Source: Verrucomicrobiota bacterium (lineage in GTDB: Bacteria > Verrucomicrobiota > Verrucomicrobiia > Limisphaerales > SIBE01). Taken from it: 53,686 bases of DNA. A program made the position numbers and the translations under genes. The DNA lies in contig JAIPJX010000013.1 of assembly GCA_021733945.1 (NCBI GenBank), positions 1 to 53,686 on the forward strand, written 5' to 3'. The first letter of the stretch is position 1. Each line of letters starts with the position of its first letter. Below the pieces are notes generated by a model. It was given only the letters and a program-made list of their open reading frames with translations, made no database searches and was not told the origin of the DNA. Shown here one piece after another: positions 44,960 through 53,466 of this stretch.

Positions 44960-46192
44960 ATGAATTCTAATCCTGAAGGCGGCTTTGCAATGGTGCCCCG
45001 AATTCTCTTCGTCGATGATGAACCGCTGATTCTCAGCATGATTCCTCATGTGATCACGCATTTTCGTGGGAATTGGCAGATTGAAACCGCTTCCAGTGGG
45101 CAGCAAGGTCTGGATCGCCTTGCAAACACCTCATTCGACATCCTTGTCTCGGATTTGAGCATGCCGCAAATGAACGGCATGGAATTCCTCAGTCGGGCCA
45201 GGGACCTTTGCCCGGGAGCCACCCGGATCATGTTCTCCAGCCATTCGGATCGCGAATCCGTGCTCAACTGCTCGCCCTTGATCCATCAGTTCCTTCCCAA
45301 ACCGTCTTCGAACGAACTCCTGATAGCCACCCTAGAACGTGCGGCGATGGTCCGGACCTTCCTTCCGGAGACGCAAATACGCGATCAGGTCTCCCGACTG
45401 GAGGGAATCCCAAGCATGCCCGGCGTTTATGCCGAGCTGATGGAACAGCTCCAATCTCCGGATACCGACATCAAGGATGTTGCTGCCATTGTCTCCAGGG
45501 ACTTCGGCATGACCTCCCAAATCCTTAGGACGGTCAATTCAGCCTACTTCGGACTGCGTCGGCCCACGTCGAACATCAGCGATGCCATCAGCCACCTTGG
45601 CATCGAGACGATCAAATACCTGGCCCTGACCGCCGGGGTCTTCAAGGAATTTCGAACTCGGGAGCTCGGGGGCCTGCGGGTGGAGCCCCTTTGGCGCCAC
45701 TCCCTGGAAACGGCACGCCTCGCCCGCGAACTCGCCAACCGGGAACGCGCGGGATCAAAGGTCGCAGAAGACTCATTTGCCGCCGGACTCTTGCACGACC
45801 TTGGCAAGCTCGTACTGGCCGGAAGTTTTTCGGAACGTTATGCAATGGCTGGCCAAATGGCGCGCTCCGAGCTCCTCCCCTGGATCACGGCCGAGCGAAA
45901 TACATTCAACTGCGACCACGCCGAGGTCGGAGCCTATTTGCTCGGCCTCTGGGGACTGCCCAAGCCCGTTGTGAACGCCGTCCGATGGCATCATTTCCCT
46001 CTCAACGACGGCAACGACACGTTCACACCCCTGACCGCTGTGCACGCGGCCAATGTGCTCTCCCAGAGCGGTTCAAAAGCGCCCATCGAGGTCGCGCGAC
46101 CGGAAATCGATTTCCTTTACATCATGAAGAACAGCACCGCCGGTTCTTGGAACGCTTGGCGTCGTGAATACGCCGAACCCGTCGAGGCCTGA
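44960..46192 (+). CDS. Response regulator receiver-HDOD fusion
   Basis: 410 residues from ATG 44960. A second ATG at 44990 (MVPRILFVDDEP) has a better purine stretch (GAAGGCGG) before it and may be the true start. Residues about 12-130 are a receiver domain: ILFVDDEP (acidic pocket), DILVSDLSMPQMNG with the phosphoacceptor Asp, and QFLPKP with the conserved Lys. Residues about 155-360 are an HDOD domain (GIPSMPGVYAELMEQLQ, DFGMTSQILRTVNSAYFGL, LLHDLGKLV, RWHHFPLN). Such proteins relay a histidine-kinase signal to downstream effectors of largely unknown type. No cognate kinase is adjacent. Confidence 0.92.
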   Translation: MNSNPEGGFAMVPRILFVDDEPLILSMIPHVITHFRGNWQIETASSGQQGLDRLANTSFDILVSDLSMPQMNGMEFLSRARDLCPGATRIMFSSHSDRESVLNCSPLIHQFLPKPSSNELLIATLERAAMVRTFLPETQIRDQVSRLEGIPSMPGVYAELMEQLQSPDTDIKDVAAIVSRDFGMTSQILRTVNSAYFGLRRPTSNISDAISHLGIETIKYLALTAGVFKEFRTRELGGLRVEPLWRHSLETARLARELANRERAGSKVAEDSFAAGLLHDLGKLVLAGSFSERYAMAGQMARSELLPWITAERNTFNCDHAEVGAYLLGLWGLPKPVVNAVRWHHFPLNDGNDTFTPLTAVHAANVLSQSGSKAPIEVARPEIDFLYIMKNSTAGSWNAWRREYAEPVEA

Positions 46193-46249
46193 CCTCGCCT
46201 GGGCGCCCCTCCGCCAGAGAATCTTCATCCGACCCGAAGAGCCTGGACC

Positions 46250-46957
46250 TCATTCCGGCTTACCCCTGCCTTTCGCATACACCCGGCGCAGGAGGATCAC
46301 CAGGATAAACCCCAGAACCATGGCCATCGGCACAAACGACCCATAGCCCTCGACCAGGCTATGGAGTTTTTGAATCAAGAGCGCCCATGCCAGAATGGCC
46401 AGACACGTGCCGGACAGCACCACCGTCAAACTCACCCAGGATCGAAGCCCAATCAGAAATCCGATGATTGCCCCCACCACCGGACCGGTCATCCAAAACG
46501 GAATCCACACAAAAATGAACAAACCAATGATTCCGTATCTCTGAATCACCCGCTTTTTCTTCTCCGCGGCACTGTGCATCCGGCTCATGAACTCCTTCAA
46601 CGGACGGATGTCCAGGAGATGCTTCCAGCTCAGAACGAAAAGAGGATAAATCACGAGCACCTGGATAACTTCGAGCAGCATGTTGGCCAGAACCACCACC
46701 GAATTCCCCAGACCGCCCGCGATCCCAAATGACAATCCCGCCGCACGCCCAAACAGAATGTTGGTTGTCGTCATCGCCATCAGCACACGCCCTTTTTCGG
46801 GTTCCTTCAGGAACACCCAGCCCAATGCCAACAGGTAAAGCAACGCCGTGGAAAAACCGAGGAACAGGATCAAAGCTTCCGAATCGCCCCGCCCACCGTC
46901 ATCCGGCGGGGCTGGGCCGTTCCCTTCGATTGATTCTTTTATTTCAGGATGATCCAC
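46250..46957 (-). CDS. Small multidrug-export-type membrane protein (PF06695-like)
   Basis: 235 residues with about five or six hydrophobic helices. The region RYGIIGLFIFVWIPFWMTGP followed by VVGAIIGFLIGL (about 138-170) is the hallmark of the 'putative small multi-drug export' family. A soluble acidic N-terminus (about 1-25) precedes TM1 (ALILFLGFSTALLYLLALGW), and a charged loop (LKEFMSRMHSAAEKKKRVIQ) precedes the signature. True drug export is not demonstrated for this family. It is convergent with the receiver-HDOD gene. A perfect FNR/CRP-type palindrome (47042-47055) lies about 90 bp upstream of the start, suggesting oxygen- or redox-responsive control (inference). Confidence 0.83.
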   Translation of the reverse strand: MDHPEIKESIEGNGPAPPDDGGRGDSEALILFLGFSTALLYLLALGWVFLKEPEKGRVLMAMTTTNILFGRAAGLSFGIAGGLGNSVVVLANMLLEVIQVLVIYPLFVLSWKHLLDIRPLKEFMSRMHSAAEKKKRVIQRYGIIGLFIFVWIPFWMTGPVVGAIIGFLIGLRSWVSLTVVLSGTCLAILAWALLIQKLHSLVEGYGSFVPMAMVLGFILVILLRRVYAKGRGKPE

Positions 46958-47041
46958 TGAACACCTTCGCCTCGTTTCGATTCATCGGACAGTCCTGATT
47001 TTCGCCAACAAACCCGGCAGTGGCAACCCCGTTCCCGGGCC

Positions 47042-47055
47042 TTGATCCAAATCAA
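47042..47055. promoter_or_regulatory. Candidate FNR/CRP-family operator
   Basis: The sequence TTGATCCAAATCAA is a perfect match to the FNR/ANR-type palindrome TTGAT-N4-ATCAA, and the palindrome extends by two more base pairs to CCTTGAT/ATCAAGG (47040-47057). Its centre lies about 91 bp upstream of the start codon of the minus-strand membrane protein gene. No clear -10 element is visible at the class II spacing, so class I activation or chance cannot be excluded. The rest of the 46958-47360 gap holds the long palindrome described separately and no gene. Confidence 0.5.
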
Positions 47056-47188
47056 GGCGCGCCCCACTGTGCTTCGTTTAAGGGGCGGGGATGTCCACGT
47101 TGAGGATTTCGAGGTTCCTCACGGCTTGCAGTTGAACGGACAGGGATCCTGATGCGGAGTGAGTGGGTTTGCCTCTTCGGGCAGGACC

Positions 47189-47256
47189 AAAGCGGCGTCG
47201 GCGCTGCGCTCTGCCACACGCACTCCAAAACACCGTCGTTCTTCCGACGCCGCTTT
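47189..47256. repeat. Long palindromic (REP-like) intergenic element
   Basis: Perfect 13-bp inverted repeats, aaagcggcgtcgg (47189-47201) and ccgacgccgcttt (47244-47256), flank a 42-base GC-rich loop. The arms begin and end with AAA/TTT, so a transcript in either direction would form a hairpin ending in a short U run. It lies between two convergently oriented intervals, downstream of the YheT-type gene (stop at 47361) and upstream of the membrane protein gene. It could be a terminator for the former or a copy of a dispersed palindromic repeat family. No second copy was noticed in this window. Confidence 0.65.
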
Positions 47257-47360
47257 GCCGATACCCTGTGAAAACCGACAAAAAGGAATCTCCAAACCAA
47301 TTGCAGCAGGCCAAAGCTCAACTCTTCCGGCTCATGCGGCACAAAAACCATGCCCATCCG

Positions 47361-48326
47361 TCATCCGCAACCTGAGATGAACTCGAACGCGCGACGTTCG
47401 CTGTAAAACTCGCCCGGGAACTCGCCGCTCCCGACGAAACCCACATGGCCGCCGTGATCCGGCACCTCGAGATGCACCCATCGATGCCCGGCCGCAAGCT
47501 CCGTTGGAAAACAACGTTCGGCCAGGAACGGATCATCCGCAGCATTCAACAGCAGAGACGGGCGACGGATCCGATCCAGGAAACGTCGACAACTCGACTG
47601 CTCCCAATAATCTTCGGCATCGCGAAAACCATGCAGCGGTGCCGTGTATCGATCATCAAAATGCCGAAAGGTCCGGATGGCACCGTAGTTGGAATCATCC
47701 AGCTGCCCTGGGAACTGCACCTGTTTCAAACGGATCTTCCGATGCAGATCGCGAATAAAGCGCCCCATGTAGAGCCGGTTCGCTGAGCTGCCCATCAATT
47801 CGGACGAAGACCTGAGGTCACACGGAACCGACACCCCAACCCCTCCCCCCAGCCAATCGGGTCCCTGATCCCCGAGTTCGCCCAGGAGTTTCAGCGTTAC
47901 ATTTCCGCCCAGACTGAATCCAACCAGATCCACGCGTTCGTACCCTGAGACCGCTACATGCTGTGCAACCTCCCAAAGATCTTCCGAAACACCACTGTGA
48001 TAAAACCGGAGCAACCGGTTCGGTTCGCCACTGCACCCCCTGAAATTCAGCGCCACCGCATCCCATCCCCGACGATTAAACGCGCGGACCATTCCCCGGA
48101 CATAACTCCTCCGGGAACTGCCCTCCAGCCCGTGAGCCACGATCACAACCCGGGTTCCCCCCACCCTCGACCAATCGAGATCCATAAAATCTCCATCGGC
48201 CATCACGAACCGTTCCCTTCGATACACCACGTTGGAAACAATCCGAAACAGCGCCGGATAGATCGTGTGAACGTGCCCGTTCCTCAAGAACCGGGGAGCC
48301 TGGTAGGATGAAGCAATGACCGGCAT
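47361..48326 (-). CDS. YheT-type alpha/beta hydrolase
   Basis: 321 residues from the ATG at 48326 (MPVIASSYQAP). An upstream in-frame start at 48407 would read into the rlmN 3' end. It is an alpha/beta hydrolase of the YheT/ABHD1-3 group: FLRNGHVHTIYPALFR near 12, IVAHGLEGSSRRSYVRGM near 58 (oxyanion region), DLVGFSLGGN near 133 (nucleophile Ser), NAADDPF near 260 (Asp) and DHGGHVGF near 292 (His). Bacterial members are esterase-like with unknown physiological substrate. It begins 29 bp after rlmN on the same strand, so the two are probably one operon. Confidence 0.9.
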   Translation of the reverse strand: MPVIASSYQAPRFLRNGHVHTIYPALFRIVSNVVYRRERFVMADGDFMDLDWSRVGGTRVVIVAHGLEGSSRRSYVRGMVRAFNRRGWDAVALNFRGCSGEPNRLLRFYHSGVSEDLWEVAQHVAVSGYERVDLVGFSLGGNVTLKLLGELGDQGPDWLGGGVGVSVPCDLRSSSELMGSSANRLYMGRFIRDLHRKIRLKQVQFPGQLDDSNYGAIRTFRHFDDRYTAPLHGFRDAEDYWEQSSCRRFLDRIRRPSLLLNAADDPFLAERCFPTELAAGHRWVHLEVPDHGGHVGFVGSGEFPGEFYSERRAFEFISGCG

Positions 48327-48355
48327 CGGACCTGTGACTCCACCCCACCCCTCCG

Positions 48356-49465
48356 TTATTCCACACGTTTTCCGACGGCACCGGCCCGGGACCGCAATTG
48401 GCCACATCCGGCGGCCACATCAATGCCCCGACGCTGCCGGGTGGTGCATGCAAACCCAGCCTCCTGAAGAATCGATTTAAACAGCGCCGCGGCGGATGCC
48501 TCGCTCGCGCCCGCACGGAACTGATCCGTAGGATTTAAATGAATCAGATTGACGTGCGCGTCGAGCCCCTTCAACAACGCAACAAGCTGTCGGGCGTGCT
48601 CCGGCGTGTCGTTGATCTTCTCCATCAGGGTCCATCCAAAAAATATCTTTCGCGATGTCTTCGCGGAATAAATCCGGCATGCGTCGAGCAGGCTCGCGAG
48701 CGGCCACCTCTGATTGACCGGCACCAGGGCGGTTCGCTCCTCGTCATTGGTGGCATGCAGGCTCACAGCCAGGGGATAGGGCTGATTCTCCTCTGCAAGC
48801 CGGAGGATCCCCGGCACAACCCCCACCGTGCTGATCGAAATGCGCGAGGGCGAAATATTCGCACCCCGGGAATCCGAGACGATTCGCAACGCCTGAATCA
48901 CCGCATCATAGTTGGCCAGCGGCTCCCCCATGCCCATGAGCACCAGATTCCTCAACCCGGCGTCTCCGCTGTCCCGGAGCATACGCTGCGCAGCCAGCAC
49001 CTGGGCCACAATCTCACCCGGCCGCAGGTTCCTCACGAACCCCATCTGCCCCGTCGCGCAAAACACACAGCCCATGGCGCAGCCAGCCTGAGTGCTCACG
49101 CAGGCGGTGTACCGACCCGGGTATCCCATGACCACCGTTTCCACTTCCTGCCCGTCCTCCAGTCGCAGCAGCAGCTTCCGGGTGGCACCATCGGTGCTCA
49201 CCAAAGCCTCGGAAACCGTCGGACAATCCAGCCGCATCCCCTGGCTTAACTGCGAATCCAGCCATCTCCGCACAGGGGGCAGGAAATCGTGCTCCGGTCC
49301 GAGGTCGGTCGCCAATCCGCGGTGAAGCACACGCCATACGCTTCCGGCGTGGATCGGGCGCACCCCGTCGGCCTCGAGCATCCGTTCGAGGTCCGCAAAG
49401 GTCAGATCGTGGACCGACCCAAATGGATCCATCGCGAATCGCGGCTTGTGCGCCGGGCTCTGCAT
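48356..49465 (-). CDS. rlmN: 23S rRNA (adenine-2503-C2)-methyltransferase RlmN
   Basis: 369 residues from the ATG at 49465. A GTG at 49480 is an alternative. It is a radical-SAM enzyme that methylates A2503 of 23S rRNA (and A37 of some tRNAs). The Fe-S motif is CAMGCVFCATG near 128 (CxxxCxxC). The other typical segments are MGMGEPLANYD (SAM binding), SISTVGVVPGI, LAVSLHATNDEERTALVPVN, and the C-terminal RQRRGIDVAAGCGQL with the methyl-carrying Cys. The spacing of all motifs is normal, so the enzyme should be active. It is followed by the YheT-type gene and is divergent from a SUI1 homologue. Confidence 0.96.
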   Translation of the reverse strand: MQSPAHKPRFAMDPFGSVHDLTFADLERMLEADGVRPIHAGSVWRVLHRGLATDLGPEHDFLPPVRRWLDSQLSQGMRLDCPTVSEALVSTDGATRKLLLRLEDGQEVETVVMGYPGRYTACVSTQAGCAMGCVFCATGQMGFVRNLRPGEIVAQVLAAQRMLRDSGDAGLRNLVLMGMGEPLANYDAVIQALRIVSDSRGANISPSRISISTVGVVPGILRLAEENQPYPLAVSLHATNDEERTALVPVNQRWPLASLLDACRIYSAKTSRKIFFGWTLMEKINDTPEHARQLVALLKGLDAHVNLIHLNPTDQFRAGASEASAAALFKSILQEAGFACTTRQRRGIDVAAGCGQLRSRAGAVGKRVE

Positions 49466-49533
49466 CGTTTCAATAGCCACAGTGAATTCAGCAAACGACT
49501 AAATGAACGGTTTGGCTATCTCAATTTCAGTCC

Positions 49534-49935
49534 ATGAAACCTTCCAAACGCATCCCAACCGACGCCACTCCCGATCTTACCCAGAACCCGTTCGCTGCCC
49601 TGGCTCTTGAGGGCCTGCCCGAAGGCCCCTCCCAACCCATCGAACCCACCCCTGCGGAGCCGACGGGCCGACGGGCCAAAAAGAACAAAAACAGAGGACG
49701 GGTGGACATCCTTCGGCAAACCGCCCATCGCGGCGGAAAAACCGTAACGGTCGTCACCGGTTTCGTCGGAATCGGCCTGCCCGAAAAGGAGGAACTCGCC
49801 AAGACCCTGCAGCGAGCCTGCGGCACCGGGGGCACTGTCAAAGAGGGACGCATCGAGATTCAGGGAGACAAACGAACGGAAGTCGCCCGCATTCTCACCG
49901 AAGCCGGTTTCCGACCGGTGTTTGCGGGGGGATGA
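49534..49935 (+). CDS. SUI1/eIF1-like translation factor homologue (YciH type)
   Basis: 133 residues. The first ~55 are a low-complexity, proline-rich and then basic linker (GRRAKKNKNRGRVDI). Residues about 57-130 match the SUI1/YciH fold: ILRQTAHRGGKTVTVVTGF, followed by LAKTLQRACGTGGTVKEGRIE (about 90-110) and EIQGDKRTEVARILTEAGF. Bacterial SUI1 homologues are distant relatives of eIF1 that influence start-site selection weakly; their role is poorly defined. It is divergent from rlmN (68 bp between starts), which fits an RNA/translation neighbourhood. The following 289 bp to the ThuA gene contain only a candidate promoter. Confidence 0.88.
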   Translation: MKPSKRIPTDATPDLTQNPFAALALEGLPEGPSQPIEPTPAEPTGRRAKKNKNRGRVDILRQTAHRGGKTVTVVTGFVGIGLPEKEELAKTLQRACGTGGTVKEGRIEIQGDKRTEVARILTEAGFRPVFAGG

Positions 49936-50181
49936 CGCCCGCTGCGATCTGCACAGGACGAATGATACACCCGGTTGCGTGGTCCAGCGGGAAACATGGC
50001 GGTTACCGGGCCTTTCGCCGAACACGGACGCGCCCTCGACGCGAAACCGACAGAGCACGCGGAGGAGGATTGTTAGAAATACGCTTGCCGACCGTGTTCC
50101 TCAAAGTGTCCTCGTTGTCCCATCAAACCAGGCAACCATTCACGGACAAGATCTGCACGGGAAGCCGGTCCGGGTTCTGGG

Positions 50182-50209
50182 TTGTCAATCAGCCCGATTC
50201 AGGTATTAC
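50182..50209 (+). promoter_or_regulatory. Candidate sigma-70-like promoter of the ThuA gene
   Basis: TTGTCA (50182-50187) and TATTAC (50204-50209) are separated by 16 bp, matching the consensus -35 and -10 at five and four positions. The implied start site near 50216 is just upstream of the coding start, leaving a very short leader. Confidence 0.35.
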
Positions 50210-50224
50210 TGAAGACCGACACCA

Positions 50225-51226
50225 ATGAACGGTCCAATGACCAACACAACATTCAGAATTCGTATGCGAATCTATCCCACTCTGGCGGCGCTGCTCATGC
50301 TGATATCCGCCACTTCCACTACCGAAGCGGCCTGGAAGGCGCTCATCGTCGATGGTCAGAACAACCACGGCATGTGGCCCAAAACCACGGCCATGATGAA
50401 ACAGTATCTGGAGGAATCCGGCCTGTTCGAGGTGGACATCGCACGAACCGCCTTTACCTGGCAGGGCGATGATCTGGTGAAGGCATACCCCCTTCCCGAT
50501 GGAAGAACAACCGTCGCTCTCAAGGAAGCGAAAAGCGATCCGGATTTTAAACCTGATTTTTCGAAATACAATCTCGTGGTCACCAACTTTGGCTGGGGTG
50601 CCGCACCCTGGCCCGCGGAGACCCAGGTCGCATTTGAGAAGTTCGTCAGCGAAGGCGGGGGCCTGGTGGTGGTGCATGCCGCCGACAATTCATTCGCCGA
50701 TTGGCCCGCATACAACCGCATGATCGGCCTGGGAGGCTGGGGCGATCGCGACGAAAAAAGCGGTCCGTATGTCTACTACAATGACGAGGGCAAGCTGGTC
50801 CGTGATCCGTCTCCGGGCCGCGGAGGTTCCCACGGCTCCCAACACGAGTTCCAGATCCAGATCCGGAATCCCGACCACCCCATCACCCGGGGCATGCCGC
50901 CGGTCTGGCTGCACGCACAGGATGAACTCTACGACCGGTTGCGTGGTCCGGCCGAAAACATGGAGGTTCTGGCCACCACCTTTTCAGACAAATCCAAGAA
51001 CGGCACCGGACGTCACGAACCCATGCTCATTACGGTGGAATACGGCCGGGGCCGGGTTTTTCATACTCCCATGGGCCACGCCGACTATTCGGTGGAGTGC
51101 GTCGGTTTCAGGGTCTGCTTCTTAAGGGGGGCTGAATGGGCCGTCTGCGGCACCGTTCAGGACAAATCCGTTCCGAAGGATTTCCCGACCCCTGATCAAT
51201 CGAGTCGGCGTCCGTTCGGCAAATAA
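50225..51226 (+). CDS. Exported ThuA-like (trehalose utilisation family) protein
   Basis: 333 residues with alternative Met starts at 50237 and later. A signal peptide follows (IYPTLAALLMLISATSTTEA, cleavage near residue 36). The body has the ThuA glutamine-amidotransferase-like fold: ALIVDGQNNHGMWPKTTAMM near 40, YNLVVTNFGW near 118, FEKFVSEGGGLVVVHAADN near 140 (nucleophile-elbow position, without a catalytic Cys) and NPDHPITRGMPPVWLHAQDE near 222. ThuA proteins are linked to sugar metabolism (3-keto-trehalose or 3-keto-glycosides) and are often encoded with Gfo/Idh/MocA genes in this phylum. Here the nearest Gfo/Idh gene is far away, at 12509-13873. Confidence 0.88.
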   Translation: MNGPMTNTTFRIRMRIYPTLAALLMLISATSTTEAAWKALIVDGQNNHGMWPKTTAMMKQYLEESGLFEVDIARTAFTWQGDDLVKAYPLPDGRTTVALKEAKSDPDFKPDFSKYNLVVTNFGWGAAPWPAETQVAFEKFVSEGGGLVVVHAADNSFADWPAYNRMIGLGGWGDRDEKSGPYVYYNDEGKLVRDPSPGRGGSHGSQHEFQIQIRNPDHPITRGMPPVWLHAQDELYDRLRGPAENMEVLATTFSDKSKNGTGRHEPMLITVEYGRGRVFHTPMGHADYSVECVGFRVCFLRGAEWAVCGTVQDKSVPKDFPTPDQSSRRPFGK

Positions 51227-51267
51227 CCGTTCGCCCGAGCCCTGCCCTCCAGCCGTTGCGGCACGGG

Positions 51268-51729
51268 TCAGAACCCCTGCTTGCTCAACTGCTGCTGAAG
51301 CTGCGTCTGGAAGGACATGACGTCTTCCTCGGAGGGTTTGTATCCGGGGGTGGAAGGCACCAAACCGAGCCGCCCCATCTGGTCGAGATACCATTCCGAG
51401 CCAACGCCGTCGCTGAACGTAACCCGGCCGCTGACAACCGATCCGGGTCGCGTCACATGATCCACACTCACCGAGACACCGCCCAGACCGGCGGGCGCTT
51501 CCCCGGCATCCGGGGGCTCCCCTGCCGTTTGGGCGGCTGCAGCGGGCTCCTCGGGTGGCGGCACCGGGTCAACAGGCTTCAAGCTCAGGTCATCCATCAG
51601 GAATCGCACCTCCATGTAGGTCATGCGAACCCCGAATTCGGCGTCCAGTTTGTTCTGAATTTCCGAGAGTTTCATGCCATCGGCAATCCACTCCGCCACC
51701 CGCTGCTTTTGTGCGTCTTCCAGTATCAT
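51268..51729 (-). CDS. Conserved hypothetical protein with helix-turn-helix-like N-terminus
   Basis: 153 residues. The first ~50 residues (QKQRVAEWIADGMKLSEIQN, followed by KLDAEFGVRMTYMEVRFLMD) are helical and look like a small helix-turn-helix or 'winged' segment. A proline/alanine-rich linker (about 55-85) precedes a compact C-terminal domain (VSVSVDHVTRPGSVVSGRVT, with FSDGVGSEWYLDQMGRLGL) and a Gln-rich tail. This two-part layout recurs in Verrucomicrobiota hypothetical proteins, but no function is known to me. It lies 48 bp downstream of the VOC gene on the same strand and could be co-transcribed with it. Confidence 0.7.
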   Translation of the reverse strand: MILEDAQKQRVAEWIADGMKLSEIQNKLDAEFGVRMTYMEVRFLMDDLSLKPVDPVPPPEEPAAAAQTAGEPPDAGEAPAGLGGVSVSVDHVTRPGSVVSGRVTFSDGVGSEWYLDQMGRLGLVPSTPGYKPSEEDVMSFQTQLQQQLSKQGF

Positions 51730-51777
51730 GTTTGCACAGTGTTAATGCGGGGCCGCGCGGTAAAAGGCAAGCTTCGA

Positions 51778-52155
51778 CTACGGAGGACTTCCCGGAGGCG
51801 TGAATAACTCGATGGAATGCCCGTCCGGATCCGTGACGTAGGATTGCCAGGCACCGTCCGGACGCTGACGCCGCGGACGATACCCCGCACCCACCTTTCG
51901 GAAATGACTCTCCCATTCCACCAACGAATCGACCCGGAGCGCAAAATGATTTCCACGATTGCCCGCATACACCGGACGATTGCGCTCCCCAATCAGATGC
52001 AGCTCCTGATCGACCCCGAGTCGAAACCAGGCCCCTGGAAACGGAAAATCCGGCCGGACAATCGGCTCCAACAGCAGGACCTCCCGGTAAAACCGGCAGC
52101 TCGCTGCCACGTCCTTCACATGGATCGCAACGTGGTTCAGTTCAAAATGACGCAT
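51778..52155 (-). CDS. VOC (glyoxalase/dioxygenase) family protein
   Basis: 125 residues, a single vicinal-oxygen-chelate module with two beta-alpha-beta-beta-beta repeats. The metal ligands expected of the fold appear as His in LNHVAIHVKDVAAS, the ELHLIGE strand, HFALRVDSL and Glu in GHSIELFTPP. The substrate class (glyoxalase, fosfomycin-type or extradiol) cannot be told from one module. The gene ends 48 bp before the helix-turn-helix-like hypothetical gene and starts 28 bp after the SMP-30 gene, all on one strand, so it may belong to one unit. Confidence 0.88.
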   Translation of the reverse strand: MRHFELNHVAIHVKDVAASCRFYREVLLLEPIVRPDFPFPGAWFRLGVDQELHLIGERNRPVYAGNRGNHFALRVDSLVEWESHFRKVGAGYRPRRQRPDGAWQSYVTDPDGHSIELFTPPGSPP

Positions 52156-52183
52156 GGGAAGATTCGATGGATGCTACGAATGG

Positions 52184-53299
52184 CTAGCAGATGTGGGCAC
52201 CCTGCGTCTCCACATACACCGCGTAGAGAGACTGGCTGGCCGTCATAAAAAGGCGATTCCGGCGGGTTCCTCCGAAACAAACATTCGAACAGATCTCGGG
52301 AAGCAGGATTTGCCCGATCCTCCGGCCATCCGGAGCAAAGACATGCACCCCATCATAGCCATCCCCCACCCATCCGGCACTGGCCCATATGTTTCCGTCT
52401 ACATCGGCGCGAATTCCGTCCGCCAGCCCCGCCCCCTTCCCCTCGAGTTCCATGGATGCAAATTCTTTTCCCTTGCCGAGGCGGACCCCGCCCAACACAT
52501 CGAACACCTGAATATTCTTGGGCGCATCCGGGTAATGGCTCGCTCCGGTGTCGGCGACATAGAGCTTCTCGTAATCGGGAGAGAAACAAAGCCCGTTGGG
52601 TTTGTACAACGCATCGGTGACTTTGCTGATGGCGCTGGTCCTCGGATCAATCCGATACACAGCCTCCTTGATGTAGAGTTCCCCCTTGTTCCCCTCGTAG
52701 TTCTGCAGACTGCCGTAGCCGGGGTCGGTGAACCAGATTCCTCCGTCCGGATGCACCACCACATCATTCGGCGCGTTAAACGGTTTTCCCTCCCACTTGT
52801 CGGCAAGCACGGTCACCGTACCATCCCATTCGTACCGGACCATCCGCCGGGTGCCATGCTCGCAGGAGATCTGTCGCCCCTCCCAATCGAAGGTGTTGCC
52901 GTTGCTGTGCCCGGCAGGGCTCCGCATCTGGCTCACATGCCCGTCTTCTTCAAGCCATCTCATCTGCCGGTTGTTCGGAATGTCACTCCAAAGCAGGTAC
53001 CGCCCGGTTCCGTTCCAGGCGGGCCCCTCCGCCCAGAGCGTGCCGGTTTGCAGTCGTTGAATCGGCGCGTTTCCCAATTTGTATTTCGCGAACTGCGGAT
53101 CGAGAACCAGAACATCCGGGTCGGGATACCGCACCGGACGATTCCCACTCCAATCCCGTTCCGCTGCCGAAGCCAGTGGCCTCATGGCAAGTCCCGCCGC
53201 CGAAGCCGCCAGCGTCCCCAGGAACGCCCTCCGTTCCAACTGCCCGGAGGCTTCTCTGACTGGACTCGATTCGTTCGCTTGCTTTCCTTGATTCTTCAT
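52184..53299 (-). CDS. Tat-exported SMP-30/gluconolactonase-like protein
   Basis: 371 residues from the ATG at 53299 (MKNQGKQANESS). A longer upstream reading lacks signal logic. A twin-arginine motif (ERRAFLGTLAAS, about 23-34) and a hydrophobic region ending in ASA precede the mature protein. It is a six-bladed propeller of the SMP-30/gluconolactonase/LRE group: LWAEGPAWNGTG near 86 supplies the metal-binding Glu, FNAPNDVVVHPDG near 175 the Asn, and NGLCFSPDYEKLYVADTGAS near 235 the Asp. These enzymes hydrolyse sugar lactones with a divalent metal. It is divergent from nrdR and likely the first gene of the unit with VOC and the hypothetical. Confidence 0.92.
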   Translation of the reverse strand: MKNQGKQANESSPVREASGQLERRAFLGTLAASAAGLAMRPLASAAERDWSGNRPVRYPDPDVLVLDPQFAKYKLGNAPIQRLQTGTLWAEGPAWNGTGRYLLWSDIPNNRQMRWLEEDGHVSQMRSPAGHSNGNTFDWEGRQISCEHGTRRMVRYEWDGTVTVLADKWEGKPFNAPNDVVVHPDGGIWFTDPGYGSLQNYEGNKGELYIKEAVYRIDPRTSAISKVTDALYKPNGLCFSPDYEKLYVADTGASHYPDAPKNIQVFDVLGGVRLGKGKEFASMELEGKGAGLADGIRADVDGNIWASAGWVGDGYDGVHVFAPDGRRIGQILLPEICSNVCFGGTRRNRLFMTASQSLYAVYVETQGAHIC

Positions 53300-53466
53300 G
53301 ACAATGACACTGCCGTTGGTTGAGTGTGAGACCGCACACTGCCTTTCCGGCGCTCGGATTTCAAGCATGATTCGGAGCTTCGCAAGTGGTGCGCCCCCAC
53401 CCTTCACGACCCTGCCTCTCCGGTCGTTTGAAAACGAGAAACGCTCAAACAATCGAGCAGAGCTGC

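Noticed and set aside
49936-50224. 98-codon plus-strand frame before the ThuA gene
   Set aside because: Arg/Thr-rich without motif or ribosome site, and it overlaps the candidate ThuA promoter.
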